In this document: piece after piece, positions 9,421 through 18,496 of the stretch | How positions within the stretch are numbered: position 1 is the first letter of the stretch | Layout: the number at the start of each line of letters is the position of its first letter | Assembly: GCF_010993735.1 (NCBI RefSeq) | Contig: NZ_WQNI01000009.1 | Span: 1-64,000 of the forward strand | DNA length: 64,000 bases | Origin: Chelativorans alearensis | Lineage (GTDB): Bacteria > Pseudomonadota > Alphaproteobacteria > Rhizobiales > Rhizobiaceae | Direction of reading: 5' to 3' | The notes under the pieces: model-generated | What the model was told of the DNA's origin: nothing | Seen by the model: only the letters and a program-made list of their open reading frames with translations | The model's database searches: none | Made by a program: the position numbers and the translations under genes

Positions 9421-9467
9421 CGTCGTCCCGGAAGCTGGAGCGATAGCGGAGGCTGTCCGGGATGACG
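9421..9467. repeat. Short copy of an intergenic palindromic repeat
   Basis: CGTCGTCCCGGAAGC...GCGGAGGCTGTCCGGGATGACGCGCG. It shares its left part and its GATGACGCGCG end with a longer copy at 36863-36997 but lacks the central approximately 90 bp. The ends are complementary (CGTC-TCCCGG / CCGGGATGACG), so it can fold into a hairpin. It lies in the 225-bp gap after pepN, which otherwise holds nothing recognisable. It resembles the short dispersed intergenic elements common in rhizobial genomes. Confidence 0.55.
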
Positions 9468-9624
9468 CGCGCGGGTGGGGGATGATCGCCCTCACCCGTT
9501 CCGCCACCTCAATTTTCCCCGCCCCTCTGGACAAGGCGAATCACCTCTGATTCCTTATGGGTGATTCGCAGGGTCGGCGTAGGCGGATCAGTCAAGGGAA
9601 AAGAGAAGCGAGGGAGCCCTTCGG

Positions 9625-11952
9625 ATGGCGAAGGCGGACACGTGGGCGATACCCACGGGGGGTATTTTCTCCAGGCGCCGGAACCGCCGCACGCATGGTA
9701 TGGGGTTGGCCGGCAACGCCAAGATCATTGCCGCGCCCGCCTATGAGCGCCTGCTTGCCGTCGAGCCCTACCTGCGCCGCTCCATCCCCATCCTCGTCGT
9801 CATCTTCCTGCTGGTCATCGCCTCCGCCCGTTTCCTGTCGATGATGGAGTGGCGCGAGGAGATCGAGCGCGACACCAAGACGCTGCTCGGCATGGCGGCA
9901 AACAATCTTGCCCAGTCGATGCGGCTCGCCGCACCGGAAGGCCTGCCGCAGCCGCAGGAGGCGGGCGTGCTCATCGACGAGGTGAGCCGCCAGGGCGGCA
10001 TCGGCAGCGACTGGATCCTGGCGGTGGCCGACCGGCAATTCATCGTCACCGCCGCCTCGCCGCGTGGGCAGAAGATGGCCGGGCAACCGCTGGACACCTT
10101 CGTGACCGGCGGGCAGCCGCTGTTCCTGTTCGGCGAGCGGGCTGGGGTGCTCGACGTGCGCCTCGGCGGCACGGACTGGCTGGCGGCGGTGGATATCCTG
10201 CCGGGTGGGGCGGGTGCGGCGGTGGCGCTCGCCGACCGCGACGCCATCTTCGCCGACTGGCGCCGCTCCGCCTCTCTCAACGTCACGCTCTTCGTGGTGA
10301 CGGCGGGCGTTCTGATGGCCATCCTCTACGCCTATTTCAGCCAGGCGGCGCGGGCACTTGCCGCCGACCGCATCTATCTGGAGGCGCATCAGCGCGTCGA
10401 CCTGGCGCTGGTGCGCGGGAAATGCGGCCTGTGGGACTGGGACATGGCGCGCGGCAAGATGTACTGGTCGCGCTCCATGTACGAGATGCTGGGCTATGAG
10501 GCGGCCGACGTGATGCTTTCCTTCGGCGACGTGTCGAGCATCATCCACCCCGACGACGGCGACCTCTTCACGCTCGCCAACCGCATCGTGGCGCGCGAGA
10601 TCGACCAGATCGACCAGGTGTTCCGCATGCGCCATGCGGACGGCCGGTGGATATGGATGCGCGCGCGGGCGCAGGTGGTCGATGCGGACGCGCCGGAAAT
10701 CCACCTCATCGGCATCGCCGTCGACGTGACCGAGCAGCGGACGCTGGTGCAGCAGTCGGAAGCCGCCGACCAGCGCTTGCGCACGGCGATCGAGAACATC
10801 ACCGAATCCTTCGTCTTGTGGGACGCCGCCGAGCGCCTCGTCATGTGCAACACCAAGTACCAGCAGGACACGGGCCTCGACCTAAGCGAGATCGTGCCCG
10901 GCGTGCGCCGCCAGGACATCGAGAGGCGGATGAACGCCATCCGCTCGGAACGGCGGCTGATGAGCCAGGCAAACCCCGGCGCCGGCGCCACGTTCGAACG
11001 GCAGCTCGCCGACGGGCGCTGGCTGCAGGTGACGGAATTGAAGACGCGCGACGGCGGCACGGTGTCGGTCGGCACCGATATCACCCAGCTCAAGCAGCAC
11101 CAGGAAAAGCTGGTCGACAGCGAGCGGCGGCTGATGGCGACCATCCACGACCTTTCCGTGGCGCGGCGCGCCGAGCAGGAGCGCGGGCATGAGCTCGTCG
11201 AGCTCAACCGCAAATACATGCGCGAGACCGAGCGGGCCGAAGCGGCCAACCGGGCGAAATCGGAATTCCTCGCCAACATGTCGCACGAGCTCAGAACCCC
11301 ACTCAACGCCATCATCGGCTTTTCCGAGCTCATGCAGCAGAGCCTGTTCGGGCCGCTGGGTTCCGAGCGCTACGAGGAATATGTCGGCGATATCTATTCC
11401 AGCGGAACCTATCTCCTCGGCGTCATCAACGACATCCTCGACATGTCGAAGATCGAAGCCGGCCAGTTCTCCATCAACCGGGAGTGCATCGACCTTTGCC
11501 CGCTCATCCGTGAGACGGTGCGTGTGGTGGCGCTGCAGGCGGCCAAGAAGGACATCGAGGTGGAGACGGAAATCCCCGATTCGATCTCGCTGGTGGCCGA
11601 CCGTCGCGCCATCAAGCAGATCGTCATCAACCTTCTGTCCAATGCCGTGAAGTTCACCGGCCAGGGCGGCAAGGTGACGGTCAGGGCGCGCAAGGTCTCC
11701 GGCGCGCTGACGCTGGCGATCGAGGATACGGGCTGTGGCATCCCGCGCGTGGCGCTGAAGAAGCTCGGACGCCCGTTCGAGCAGGTCCAGAACCAGTTCT
11801 CCAAGAACCACGCGGGCTCGGGCCTCGGGCTCGCCATCTCGCGCTCGCTCACGGAGCTGCATGGCGGGGCGCTGAAGATCCGCTCGAAGGAAGGCGTCGG
11901 CACCATCGTGTGCGTGCGCATTCCCGTGCTGGAGCAGGCCGAGGCGGCGTAA
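9625..11952 (+). CDS. pleC: PAS-domain sensor histidine kinase/phosphatase, PleC-type
   Basis: A 775-aa membrane kinase. A transmembrane helix lies near residues 50-72 (SIPILVVIFLLVIASARFL), followed by a periplasmic sensor region of about 150 aa and a second helix near 220-236 (LNVTLFVVTAGVLMAILYAY). Two PAS domains (about 262-375 and 385-480), a HisKA domain with FLANMSHELRTPLNAIIGFSELMQQ, and an HATPase domain (NLLSNAVKFT, DTGCGIP, GSGLGLAIS) complete it. In rhizobia PleC controls phosphorylation of the polarity and cell-cycle regulator DivK. Identification rests on architecture plus the pepN-pleC-glnE neighbourhood known from Sinorhizobium. The start at 9625 is uncertain; MGLAGNAK downstream is an alternative. 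Confidence 0.82.
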   Translation: MAKADTWAIPTGGIFSRRRNRRTHGMGLAGNAKIIAAPAYERLLAVEPYLRRSIPILVVIFLLVIASARFLSMMEWREEIERDTKTLLGMAANNLAQSMRLAAPEGLPQPQEAGVLIDEVSRQGGIGSDWILAVADRQFIVTAASPRGQKMAGQPLDTFVTGGQPLFLFGERAGVLDVRLGGTDWLAAVDILPGGAGAAVALADRDAIFADWRRSASLNVTLFVVTAGVLMAILYAYFSQAARALAADRIYLEAHQRVDLALVRGKCGLWDWDMARGKMYWSRSMYEMLGYEAADVMLSFGDVSSIIHPDDGDLFTLANRIVAREIDQIDQVFRMRHADGRWIWMRARAQVVDADAPEIHLIGIAVDVTEQRTLVQQSEAADQRLRTAIENITESFVLWDAAERLVMCNTKYQQDTGLDLSEIVPGVRRQDIERRMNAIRSERRLMSQANPGAGATFERQLADGRWLQVTELKTRDGGTVSVGTDITQLKQHQEKLVDSERRLMATIHDLSVARRAEQERGHELVELNRKYMRETERAEAANRAKSEFLANMSHELRTPLNAIIGFSELMQQSLFGPLGSERYEEYVGDIYSSGTYLLGVINDILDMSKIEAGQFSINRECIDLCPLIRETVRVVALQAAKKDIEVETEIPDSISLVADRRAIKQIVINLLSNAVKFTGQGGKVTVRARKVSGALTLAIEDTGCGIPRVALKKLGRPFEQVQNQFSKNHAGSGLGLAISRSLTELHGGALKIRSKEGVGTIVCVRIPVLEQAEAA

Positions 11953-12034
11953 GGCGTAGACGAAACCTTGCCGCATTCGGCTGCTTATCTCCGCCGACTG
12001 CTCCTTCACACGATCCTATGGGGAACCCGGTCGG

Positions 12035-13219
12035 ATGCGCACGCTGCTCACCCTTGCCGCCATTTCGGGCCTGCTCGCCTTCCCGGCGCCCGGCAGCGCG
12101 CAGGAGCCGGCGGACCCGAAAGCCGTTCTGAAGCGACTGTTCGAGGCGCCGGAGCTTGAGAGGGAGTGGTTCGCGCCGGATTTCCTGGCGCAGATACCGA
12201 CGGCCCAAATCGTCGGCATCGTCGAATATCCCGAGAAGCGGTACGGCCAGCTTCGGTCGATTTCCGGCGAGGGGCAGCGCTTCACCATCGCGCTCGAGCG
12301 GGCCGAGATACCGACCCGCCTCGTGCTCGACGGGGAAGGACGTATCGCCGGGCTCCTGTTCGAGCCGGCTGTGGCGGCGGGGGCGCTGACCCAACAGGTC
12401 GATGCCGTTGCCGGACTTCCGGGCCGGACGGCGCTGCTTGTCCTGAGCGACGGAGAGGAACGGGCCGCACACAACGCCGATGAACCGCTGGCGGTCGGCT
12501 CGGCAGCCAAGCTCGCCATCCTCAAGGCGGTCACCGATGCGGTTTCGCAGGGGCGTCTGGAATGGGATCAGGTGGTCCCGCTCGACCCGGACTGGCGGTC
12601 GCTGCCCTCGGGCATCCTGCAAGCCTGGCCGGACGGGACGCCACTCACCGTCGCCACGCTCGCCAACCTGATGATCTCCATCAGCGACAACACGGCGACG
12701 GACGCGCTGATCCGGCTTGTCGGGCGCGAGGCGGTCGAGGCTATAACGCCGCGCAACACGCCTTTCCTCACGACGCGCGAGCTCTTCACGCTCAAGGCCG
12801 CGGGCAACGAGGAACTGCGCTCCGCGTGGATCGCAGGGGACGAGGAGGCGCGGCGCGATGTCCTCGAGCAGGTCGCCTCGGCGCCGCTTCCGGGCGAGGA
12901 GGCACTTCCCGCCGAGCCGACCGTCGATATCGAATGGTTCCTCTCGGCCCGCGAACTCTGCACGCTGATGGAGGAGCTTTCAGCCCTCCCCGCGCTGCAC
13001 ATCAATCCGGGGCTCGCGGCATCGAGGAGCTGGCGGAAGGTCGCCTACAAGGGCGGTTCCGAAGCTGGCGTCCTCAACTACACCACCTGGCTGGAAGATG
13101 GCGAGGGAACCAGCCACTGCGTTGTCGCGACGTGGAACAACGGCGATGCGGCGCTCGATGAGCGGCGGCTGGTGTCGAGTTATCGGGGGATATTGGGAGC
13201 GTTGCGGGAGGGGGAATGA
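12035..13219 (+). CDS. Secreted class A beta-lactamase-fold serine hydrolase
   Basis: A 394-aa protein with a cleavable signal peptide (MRTLLTLAAISGLLAFPAPG-SAQ). An N-terminal approximately 90-aa Cpe/DUF3887-like domain is followed by a class A beta-lactamase-type domain. SxxK is present as GSAAKLAIL (the nucleophile serine), SDN as SISDNTATDAL, and the KTG position reads YKGGSEAGVLNYT. No ExxLN omega-loop glutamate is obvious, so true beta-lactam hydrolysis is doubtful. Periplasmic peptidase- or esterase-like activity on cell-wall or other substrates is more likely. It lies alone between pleC (same strand, 80 bp) and convergent glnE (18 bp). Confidence 0.83.
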   Translation: MRTLLTLAAISGLLAFPAPGSAQEPADPKAVLKRLFEAPELEREWFAPDFLAQIPTAQIVGIVEYPEKRYGQLRSISGEGQRFTIALERAEIPTRLVLDGEGRIAGLLFEPAVAAGALTQQVDAVAGLPGRTALLVLSDGEERAAHNADEPLAVGSAAKLAILKAVTDAVSQGRLEWDQVVPLDPDWRSLPSGILQAWPDGTPLTVATLANLMISISDNTATDALIRLVGREAVEAITPRNTPFLTTRELFTLKAAGNEELRSAWIAGDEEARRDVLEQVASAPLPGEEALPAEPTVDIEWFLSARELCTLMEELSALPALHINPGLAASRSWRKVAYKGGSEAGVLNYTTWLEDGEGTSHCVVATWNNGDAALDERRLVSSYRGILGALREGE

Positions 13220-13237
13220 GGCCGGAAAGGGCGCACC

Positions 13238-16204
13238 CTACCCCTTCCTCCGCAACAGCCGGTCGAAATGTCCCCTCACCCGCCGCGCGGTGTCGGCGAC
13301 ATGCGCCTCCAATACGCCGAGATCGGGCAGGTCGGCGCCGCGCAGGAGGGTGTCGGCGAGGCCGGGCGGTACGTCGTTGGGGTCGAGCGGGCCGGTGAGG
13401 CACAGGCGGATCACCTGGGTGAGCATCATGTAGAGCCGGTGCGCCTCCGCAAGTTCTGTGCGCGTCTGCTCATCGGCGAAGGCCGGCGCTAGGGATGAAA
13501 GGATATCGGCGGTGCCGGTGAGGGGCGGCTCGCTCGCGCAGCGGCCGGAAAGGACGGCGACCTGGGCGATGAATTCCAGGTCGATGATGCCGCCGGGGAT
13601 GAGCTTGAGATCCCAGGTGTCCCTCGGCGGCTTCTCCTTTTCGATGAGATCGCGCATCTTCACCGCGTCGCGCGCCAGCTTCCCATACGAACGCGGCAGC
13701 GAGAGGATCGCCTCCACCTCCGCCCGCGCCTCCTCGCGGAGCGTCTCCTCGCCGGCCATGGGGCGCGCCCGCGTCAGCGCCATGTGCTCCCACGTCCAGG
13801 CGTCCTTGCGCTGGTATTTGCGGAAGGCGTCGATGTGGGTGGCGACCGGCCCCTTGTTGCCGGACGGGCGTAATCTCAGGTCCAGCTCGTAGAGCACGCC
13901 TTCGGCGGTGGGGGCGGAGACGGCGGCGATCAGGCGCTGGGTGAGACGGGCGTAGTAGTGGGAAGGCGCCAGGGGCTTGGCGCCGTCGGATTCGTCCGCC
14001 TCCGGCGCATGGTCGTAAAGCAGGATCAGATCGACGTCGGAGCCGGCGGTCAGCTCGCGGCTGCCGAGCTTTCCCATGCCGAGGATCGCCGCCCGCCCGC
14101 CTGGCACGCGGCCGTGGGCGAGCGCGACTTCCTCCTGCACCGCCTCGAAGGCGGCGCCGATGGTGAGGTCGGCGAGGTCTGAGAAGGCCTTGCCGGCGCG
14201 CACGGCATCGATGCTTCCCGTAAGAAGGCGGATGCCGATGAGGAACTTCTGCTCGGCGGCGAAGATGCGCAGACGGTCGAGCACCTCCTCATAGACGCGC
14301 GCCGCCTCCAGGAAGGCTTCCAGCCTTTGCGCCAGATAGGCGCGGTTGGGCAACTCGGAAAGCAGCGCCGGATCGAGAAGGCCGTCGAAGACGTGCGGGC
14401 GGCGCGTGATGACCGCCGCAAGGCGCGGGGCGGCACCCATGATCGTGGCGAGCAGTTCCAGAAGACGCGGGTTCGACTGCAGGAGGGAGAAGAGCTGGAT
14501 GCCGGCGGGCAAGCCCGACAGGAACTGGTCGAAGCGCAACAGCGCCTCGTCGGCGCGGCGCGTGCTGCCGAAGGCTTCGAGCAGCGCCGGCGTGAGCTCG
14601 GTCAGCCGCTCGCGCGCTTCCGCCGAGCGGGTGGCGCGGTAGCGGCCGAAATGCCAGCCGCGGATGACGCGGCAGATATCGCTCGTCCGCTCGAAGCCGA
14701 GCCCGGAGAGGGTCTGCAGGGTGCCGGGATCGTCGACGTCGCCCGTGAAGACGAGATTGCCGACCCCGCGCGAAAGCTCCGGCGCGGTCTCGAAAAGCGC
14801 GGCGTAGTGTCCCTCGACCGTCTTCAGCGCCGCGCGGAAGGCGGCGGCGAAGGTCTCCTCGTCGGTATAGCCGAGCAGGAGGGCGATGCGCCGGAGTTCG
14901 GCGGCGTCCTCCGGCAAGGTGTGGGCCTGCTCGTCGGCGACCATCTGGATGGCGTTCTCGACGTCCCTCAGGAACCAGTACTGTTCGACCAACCCCTCGC
15001 CCACCTCCGCCGTGATCCAGCCGTGCTTGGCCAGTTGCCTCAGCATGGCTACCGTCTCGCGCTCGCGCAGCTCCGGGAAGCGGCCGCCGGCGATGAGCTG
15101 CTGGGTCTGCACGAAGAACTCGATCTCACGGATACCGCCGCGCCCCAGCTTGACGTTATGGCCGAACACGGCCACCTCGCCATGACCCTTGTGGGCGTGG
15201 ATCTGCCGCTTGATGGAGTGCACGTCGGCGATCGCCGCATAGTCGAGGTACTTGCGCCAGACGTAGGGCTGCAGTTCGCGCAGGAAGGCCGCGCCCGCTT
15301 TAAGGTCGCCGGCGACGGCGCGCGCCTTGATCATGGCGGCGCGTTCCCAGTTCTGGCCGCGGCTTTCGTAATAGTTGAGCGCGGCCTCCACGGGGATGGC
15401 AAGCGGCGTCGAGCCGGGATCGGGCCTGAGCCTGAGATCGGTGCGGAAGACATAGCCGTCCTCGCTGCGGTCCTGCAGCATGCGCACCAGCCGCCGCGTC
15501 AGCCGCACGAAGAGGTCGGTCGCCTCCAGGGGATCGACGAGGGCCGGAGCGTGCGGGTCGATGAGCACGATGAGGTCGATGTCGGACGAATAGTTGAGCT
15601 CGCCGGCGCCGAGCTTGCCCATGGCGAGCACGATCCAGCCAGAGCCGGTGCCCGGCTTTTCCGGGTCCGGCAATTTCAGCTTGCCCTGGCGGTGGGCGTC
15701 GCGCAGGAGGAAATCGACCGCCGCCCCCACGCAGGCCTCGGCAAGCGCGGAAAGCCGCGCCACGGTGGCAGCGGCATCCGCTTCGCCGGCGAGGTCGCCG
15801 AGCCCGATCAGGAAATGCGCCTCGCGCTTCAGCCGCCTGAGCGCCTTCATCACCGACGCCTCGCTGGCATCCTCGGCGAAGGCCGCCGCACCGATGGCCG
15901 CGTTCAGGCTTGCCAGCCGGGCGTCGAGCTTTTCGTCGAACAGCGCCTCGAGGTTCGGCGGGTCCCGCCGGGCGCAGTCGCGCAGGTAGGGCGACAGGTC
16001 GAAGACGGCGCCGAGGAAGTTGGCGAGCGCGCTGTCGCCGGAGAGCAGTCGGGCAAGGCGCGGGCAGTCTTCTTCGGCGGCGGTTTCAGCAAGGGAGTCA
16101 AGTTCGGCGCCGGCGCGGTCGGCGTCGAGCGGAGAAAGCGCGCGGACCGGCGCGCCGAACCAGACGGAACCGTTCTCGCCTTTCAGGGTAATGTCGCTGG
16201 GCAT
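13238..16204 (-). CDS. glnE: Bifunctional glutamine synthetase adenylyltransferase/deadenylase
   Basis: A 988-aa enzyme that adenylylates and deadenylylates glutamine synthetase in response to PII, tuning nitrogen assimilation. It contains two nucleotidyltransferase modules. The C-terminal adenylylating module is marked by GKLGSRELTAGSDVDLILLYDH. The N-terminal deadenylylating module is marked by GKLGAGELNYSSDIDLIVLID. Each is followed by a GlnD-PII-uridylyltransferase-like helical domain (GRGGIREIEFFVQT and PGGIIDLEFIAQ). Start at MPSDITLKG, with AGGAGG 3 bp before it; an alternative ATG is 12 bp upstream (MRRLMPSD). A longer frame upstream overlaps the kinase gene antisense and was discarded. 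Confidence 0.96.
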   Translation of the reverse strand: MPSDITLKGENGSVWFGAPVRALSPLDADRAGAELDSLAETAAEEDCPRLARLLSGDSALANFLGAVFDLSPYLRDCARRDPPNLEALFDEKLDARLASLNAAIGAAAFAEDASEASVMKALRRLKREAHFLIGLGDLAGEADAAATVARLSALAEACVGAAVDFLLRDAHRQGKLKLPDPEKPGTGSGWIVLAMGKLGAGELNYSSDIDLIVLIDPHAPALVDPLEATDLFVRLTRRLVRMLQDRSEDGYVFRTDLRLRPDPGSTPLAIPVEAALNYYESRGQNWERAAMIKARAVAGDLKAGAAFLRELQPYVWRKYLDYAAIADVHSIKRQIHAHKGHGEVAVFGHNVKLGRGGIREIEFFVQTQQLIAGGRFPELRERETVAMLRQLAKHGWITAEVGEGLVEQYWFLRDVENAIQMVADEQAHTLPEDAAELRRIALLLGYTDEETFAAAFRAALKTVEGHYAALFETAPELSRGVGNLVFTGDVDDPGTLQTLSGLGFERTSDICRVIRGWHFGRYRATRSAEARERLTELTPALLEAFGSTRRADEALLRFDQFLSGLPAGIQLFSLLQSNPRLLELLATIMGAAPRLAAVITRRPHVFDGLLDPALLSELPNRAYLAQRLEAFLEAARVYEEVLDRLRIFAAEQKFLIGIRLLTGSIDAVRAGKAFSDLADLTIGAAFEAVQEEVALAHGRVPGGRAAILGMGKLGSRELTAGSDVDLILLYDHAPEADESDGAKPLAPSHYYARLTQRLIAAVSAPTAEGVLYELDLRLRPSGNKGPVATHIDAFRKYQRKDAWTWEHMALTRARPMAGEETLREEARAEVEAILSLPRSYGKLARDAVKMRDLIEKEKPPRDTWDLKLIPGGIIDLEFIAQVAVLSGRCASEPPLTGTADILSSLAPAFADEQTRTELAEAHRLYMMLTQVIRLCLTGPLDPNDVPPGLADTLLRGADLPDLGVLEAHVADTARRVRGHFDRLLRRKG

Positions 16205-16245
16205 AAGCCTCCTCATCTTCGGGGCGGCAACAAGCGCTGCCCCTT

Positions 16246-17649
16246 CTACCCATTCTTGCCTGCCGGAAACACCATCGCAACCGAAAGCCCCTCCCCGTCG
16301 CCGGAAAGCTCCAGCCGGCCGCCGTGGAAGGTCATCACCGCCTTGGCAAGGCTCAAGCCCAGCCCGGAGCCCGGCTGGGTGCGGCTTGCCTCCAGCCGCA
16401 CGAAGCGCTCCGTCGCCCGCTCCCGGTCGGCTTCGGGAATGCCTGGGCCGTTGTCGCGCACCGTCAGCCGCACCGCGCCGGCATGTTTCTGCAACGTGAC
16501 GGAGACGGCCGGACTCTCGTTGGCGCCGCCGGCGGAATATTTGATGGCGTTGTCGACGATGTTGGAGAGCGCCTGGCCGATGAGCTCGCGATTTCCGTCG
16601 ATGCGCACCGCCACCTCCGCCTCCGCCTTCAGCTCCACGCCCATTTCCTCGGCCGCCGGCTCGTAAAGTTCCACCACGTCGGCAACGATGGCGCTCAGAT
16701 CGACGGTCTTCGTCGTCTCCGCGGAATAGCCGGCCTCGAGCCGTGAGATCATCAGGATGGCGTTGAAGGTGCGGATGAGCTGGTCCGATTCGGCGATCGT
16801 CTGTTCCAGCGCCTCGCGGCATGCCGCCTCGTCCTCACGGCGATTGAGCGCCGCTTCGGCGCGGTTGCGCAGGCGCGTCAGCGGCGTCTTCAGATCGTGA
16901 GCGATATTGGCGGAGACCTGCTTCAGCCCCTCGTTCAAGGCGGAGATGCGGTCGAGCATCGCGTTGAGGTTTTCCGAAAGCCGGTCGAACTCGTCGCCGG
17001 CACCCGACACGGGCAGCCGGCGGGAAAGGTCACCGCCCATGATCTGCCTGCTCGCCGCAGACACGTTGTCGATGCGCTTCAGCGCCCGGCGGCCGACGAA
17101 AAACCAGATAAGAAGCGCGCCGAAGCCCATCATGCCGAGTGCCGCCATCAACGCGTTACGCACCACGTTGCGGAACCGTTCCGGCTCGCCGAGGTCGCGC
17201 CCGACGAGCAGGATCATGCGGTTGGGAAGGCGGATGACCTGCGCCACCGCCGTGTGGCGCGAATTCTCGCCGCTGTCCTCGCCATAGCGGCGGTAGGCGA
17301 AGGGGCGATCGGTCCAGCCGACCGTGTCGAGCACGCCGGGCTGAATGCTCTCCACATTGCCGGAAAGGATGAGGCCGTTGGGATCGGTGATGAGATAGAG
17401 GTTGGCGCCGGGCTGCCGGGCGCGCATCTCCATCGCCCGCACCAGCGTCGGCAGGCCGCCGCGCTGATAGGCGCGGCCGAGGCCGCTGACCTCCTCGGCA
17501 ATCGCCTCCTGCGTCTGCGCGGTGATCATGCGCACGGAAAGCGAGGTGACGTAGATGACGAGTACGACGGCGCAGATGGCGAACAGGATGAGATAGAGCG
17601 CGGAAAGCCGCGCCGCAGTCGTCTTCATGATGGCCGGCATGGCAGGCAT
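16246..17649 (-). CDS. Two-component sensor histidine kinase (OmpR-type partner)
   Basis: A 467-aa inner-membrane kinase. TM1 is LSALYLILFAICAVVLVIYVT (N-terminus), a periplasmic loop of about 125 aa follows, and TM2 is ALMAALGMMGFGALLIWFFVG. A HAMP linker follows (ALKRIDNVSAASRQIMGGDL). The HisKA box is VSANIAHDLKTPLTRLRNRAE with the phospho-accepting histidine. The HATPase has NIVDNAIKYS, DNGPGIP and GSGLGLSLAKA. It is encoded 7 bp after the response regulator and is surely its partner. In-frame starts at 17640 and 17628 (MKTTAARLS) are equally possible; none has a strong Shine-Dalgarno. The signal sensed is unknown, but degP lies immediately upstream, suggesting envelope stress. Confidence 0.9.
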   Translation of the reverse strand: MPAMPAIMKTTAARLSALYLILFAICAVVLVIYVTSLSVRMITAQTQEAIAEEVSGLGRAYQRGGLPTLVRAMEMRARQPGANLYLITDPNGLILSGNVESIQPGVLDTVGWTDRPFAYRRYGEDSGENSRHTAVAQVIRLPNRMILLVGRDLGEPERFRNVVRNALMAALGMMGFGALLIWFFVGRRALKRIDNVSAASRQIMGGDLSRRLPVSGAGDEFDRLSENLNAMLDRISALNEGLKQVSANIAHDLKTPLTRLRNRAEAALNRREDEAACREALEQTIAESDQLIRTFNAILMISRLEAGYSAETTKTVDLSAIVADVVELYEPAAEEMGVELKAEAEVAVRIDGNRELIGQALSNIVDNAIKYSAGGANESPAVSVTLQKHAGAVRLTVRDNGPGIPEADRERATERFVRLEASRTQPGSGLGLSLAKAVMTFHGGRLELSGDGEGLSVAMVFPAGKNG

Positions 17650-17656
17650 GCGGATA

Positions 17657-18331
17657 TCAATCCGCCCGGAGCATGTAGCCGGCGCCGCGCACCGTGTGCA
17701 GGACGGGTTTGTCGAAACCCCTCTCGATCTTGCCGCGCAGGCGCGAGATGTGCACGTCGATGACGTTTGTCTGCGGGTCGAAGTGGTAGTCCCAGACGTT
17801 TTCGAGCAGCATGGTGCGGGTGACGACCTGGCCGGCGTGGCGCATGAGGTATTCGAGCAGGCGGAACTCGCGCGGCTGCAGCGTGATCTCCTGCCCGCCA
17901 CGGCGCACGGCGTGGGACAGGCGGTCGAGCTCCAGGTCGCCGACGCGGTAGACCGTCTCGATATCCTTGGCGCCCGCACGGCGCTTCAGCACCTCGATGC
18001 GGGCCAGCAACTCGGAGAAGGCATAGGGCTTTGTGAGGTAGTCGTCGCCGCCAGCGCGCAGGCCCGTCACCCGATCGTCCACCTCGCCCAGCGCCGACAG
18101 GATGAGCGCCGGCGTGGCGTTGCCCTTGGAGCGCAGCTCGGCGATGATCGACAGGCCGTCACGGCGCGGCAGCATGCGGTCGATGACGAACACGTCGTAG
18201 CTGCCGGTCTCGGCAAGGGCGAAGCCGCTCTCGCCATCCGGCGCGATATCGGCGGTGTGGCCGGCCTCCGCGAAGGCCTTCTTCATGAACCCCGCCGCTT
18301 CGCGGTCGTCTTCGATAACCAGAATCTTCAT
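17657..18331 (-). CDS. OmpR/PhoB-family response regulator
   Basis: A 224-aa transcription factor. The receiver domain (1-115) has the acidic pair EDD at 7-9, the phospho-acceptor Asp in YDVFVIDRMLPRRDG, the switch threonine/serine in LILSALGE and the lysine in LTKPYAFSELLAR. The C-terminal winged helix (about 125-222) is of the PhoB type, with ITLQPREFRLLEYLMRHAGQVVTR and VIDVHISRLRGKIERG. It is upstream of and nearly contiguous with its kinase. A 165-bp gap separates it from degP, leaving room for its own promoter. Gene order degP-regulator-kinase-glnE is the same as in Sinorhizobium. Confidence 0.93.
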   Translation of the reverse strand: MKILVIEDDREAAGFMKKAFAEAGHTADIAPDGESGFALAETGSYDVFVIDRMLPRRDGLSIIAELRSKGNATPALILSALGEVDDRVTGLRAGGDDYLTKPYAFSELLARIEVLKRRAGAKDIETVYRVGDLELDRLSHAVRRGGQEITLQPREFRLLEYLMRHAGQVVTRTMLLENVWDYHFDPQTNVIDVHISRLRGKIERGFDKPVLHTVRGAGYMLRAD

Positions 18332-18496
18332 GACAAGAGGTTTACACCGAACGGCCCCGCACAGGCGATAGATTCAGGCCGGTGAAAAGACGCGGCGGCG
18401 AGAGGGCCCGCCGCCGCGCTGGCTCAGGGGCGGTGGGAAAAGGGGCTAGCGCCCACCGCCCGTATCGCCAGAGGGAAATCCACGGCAGCCTGCCGA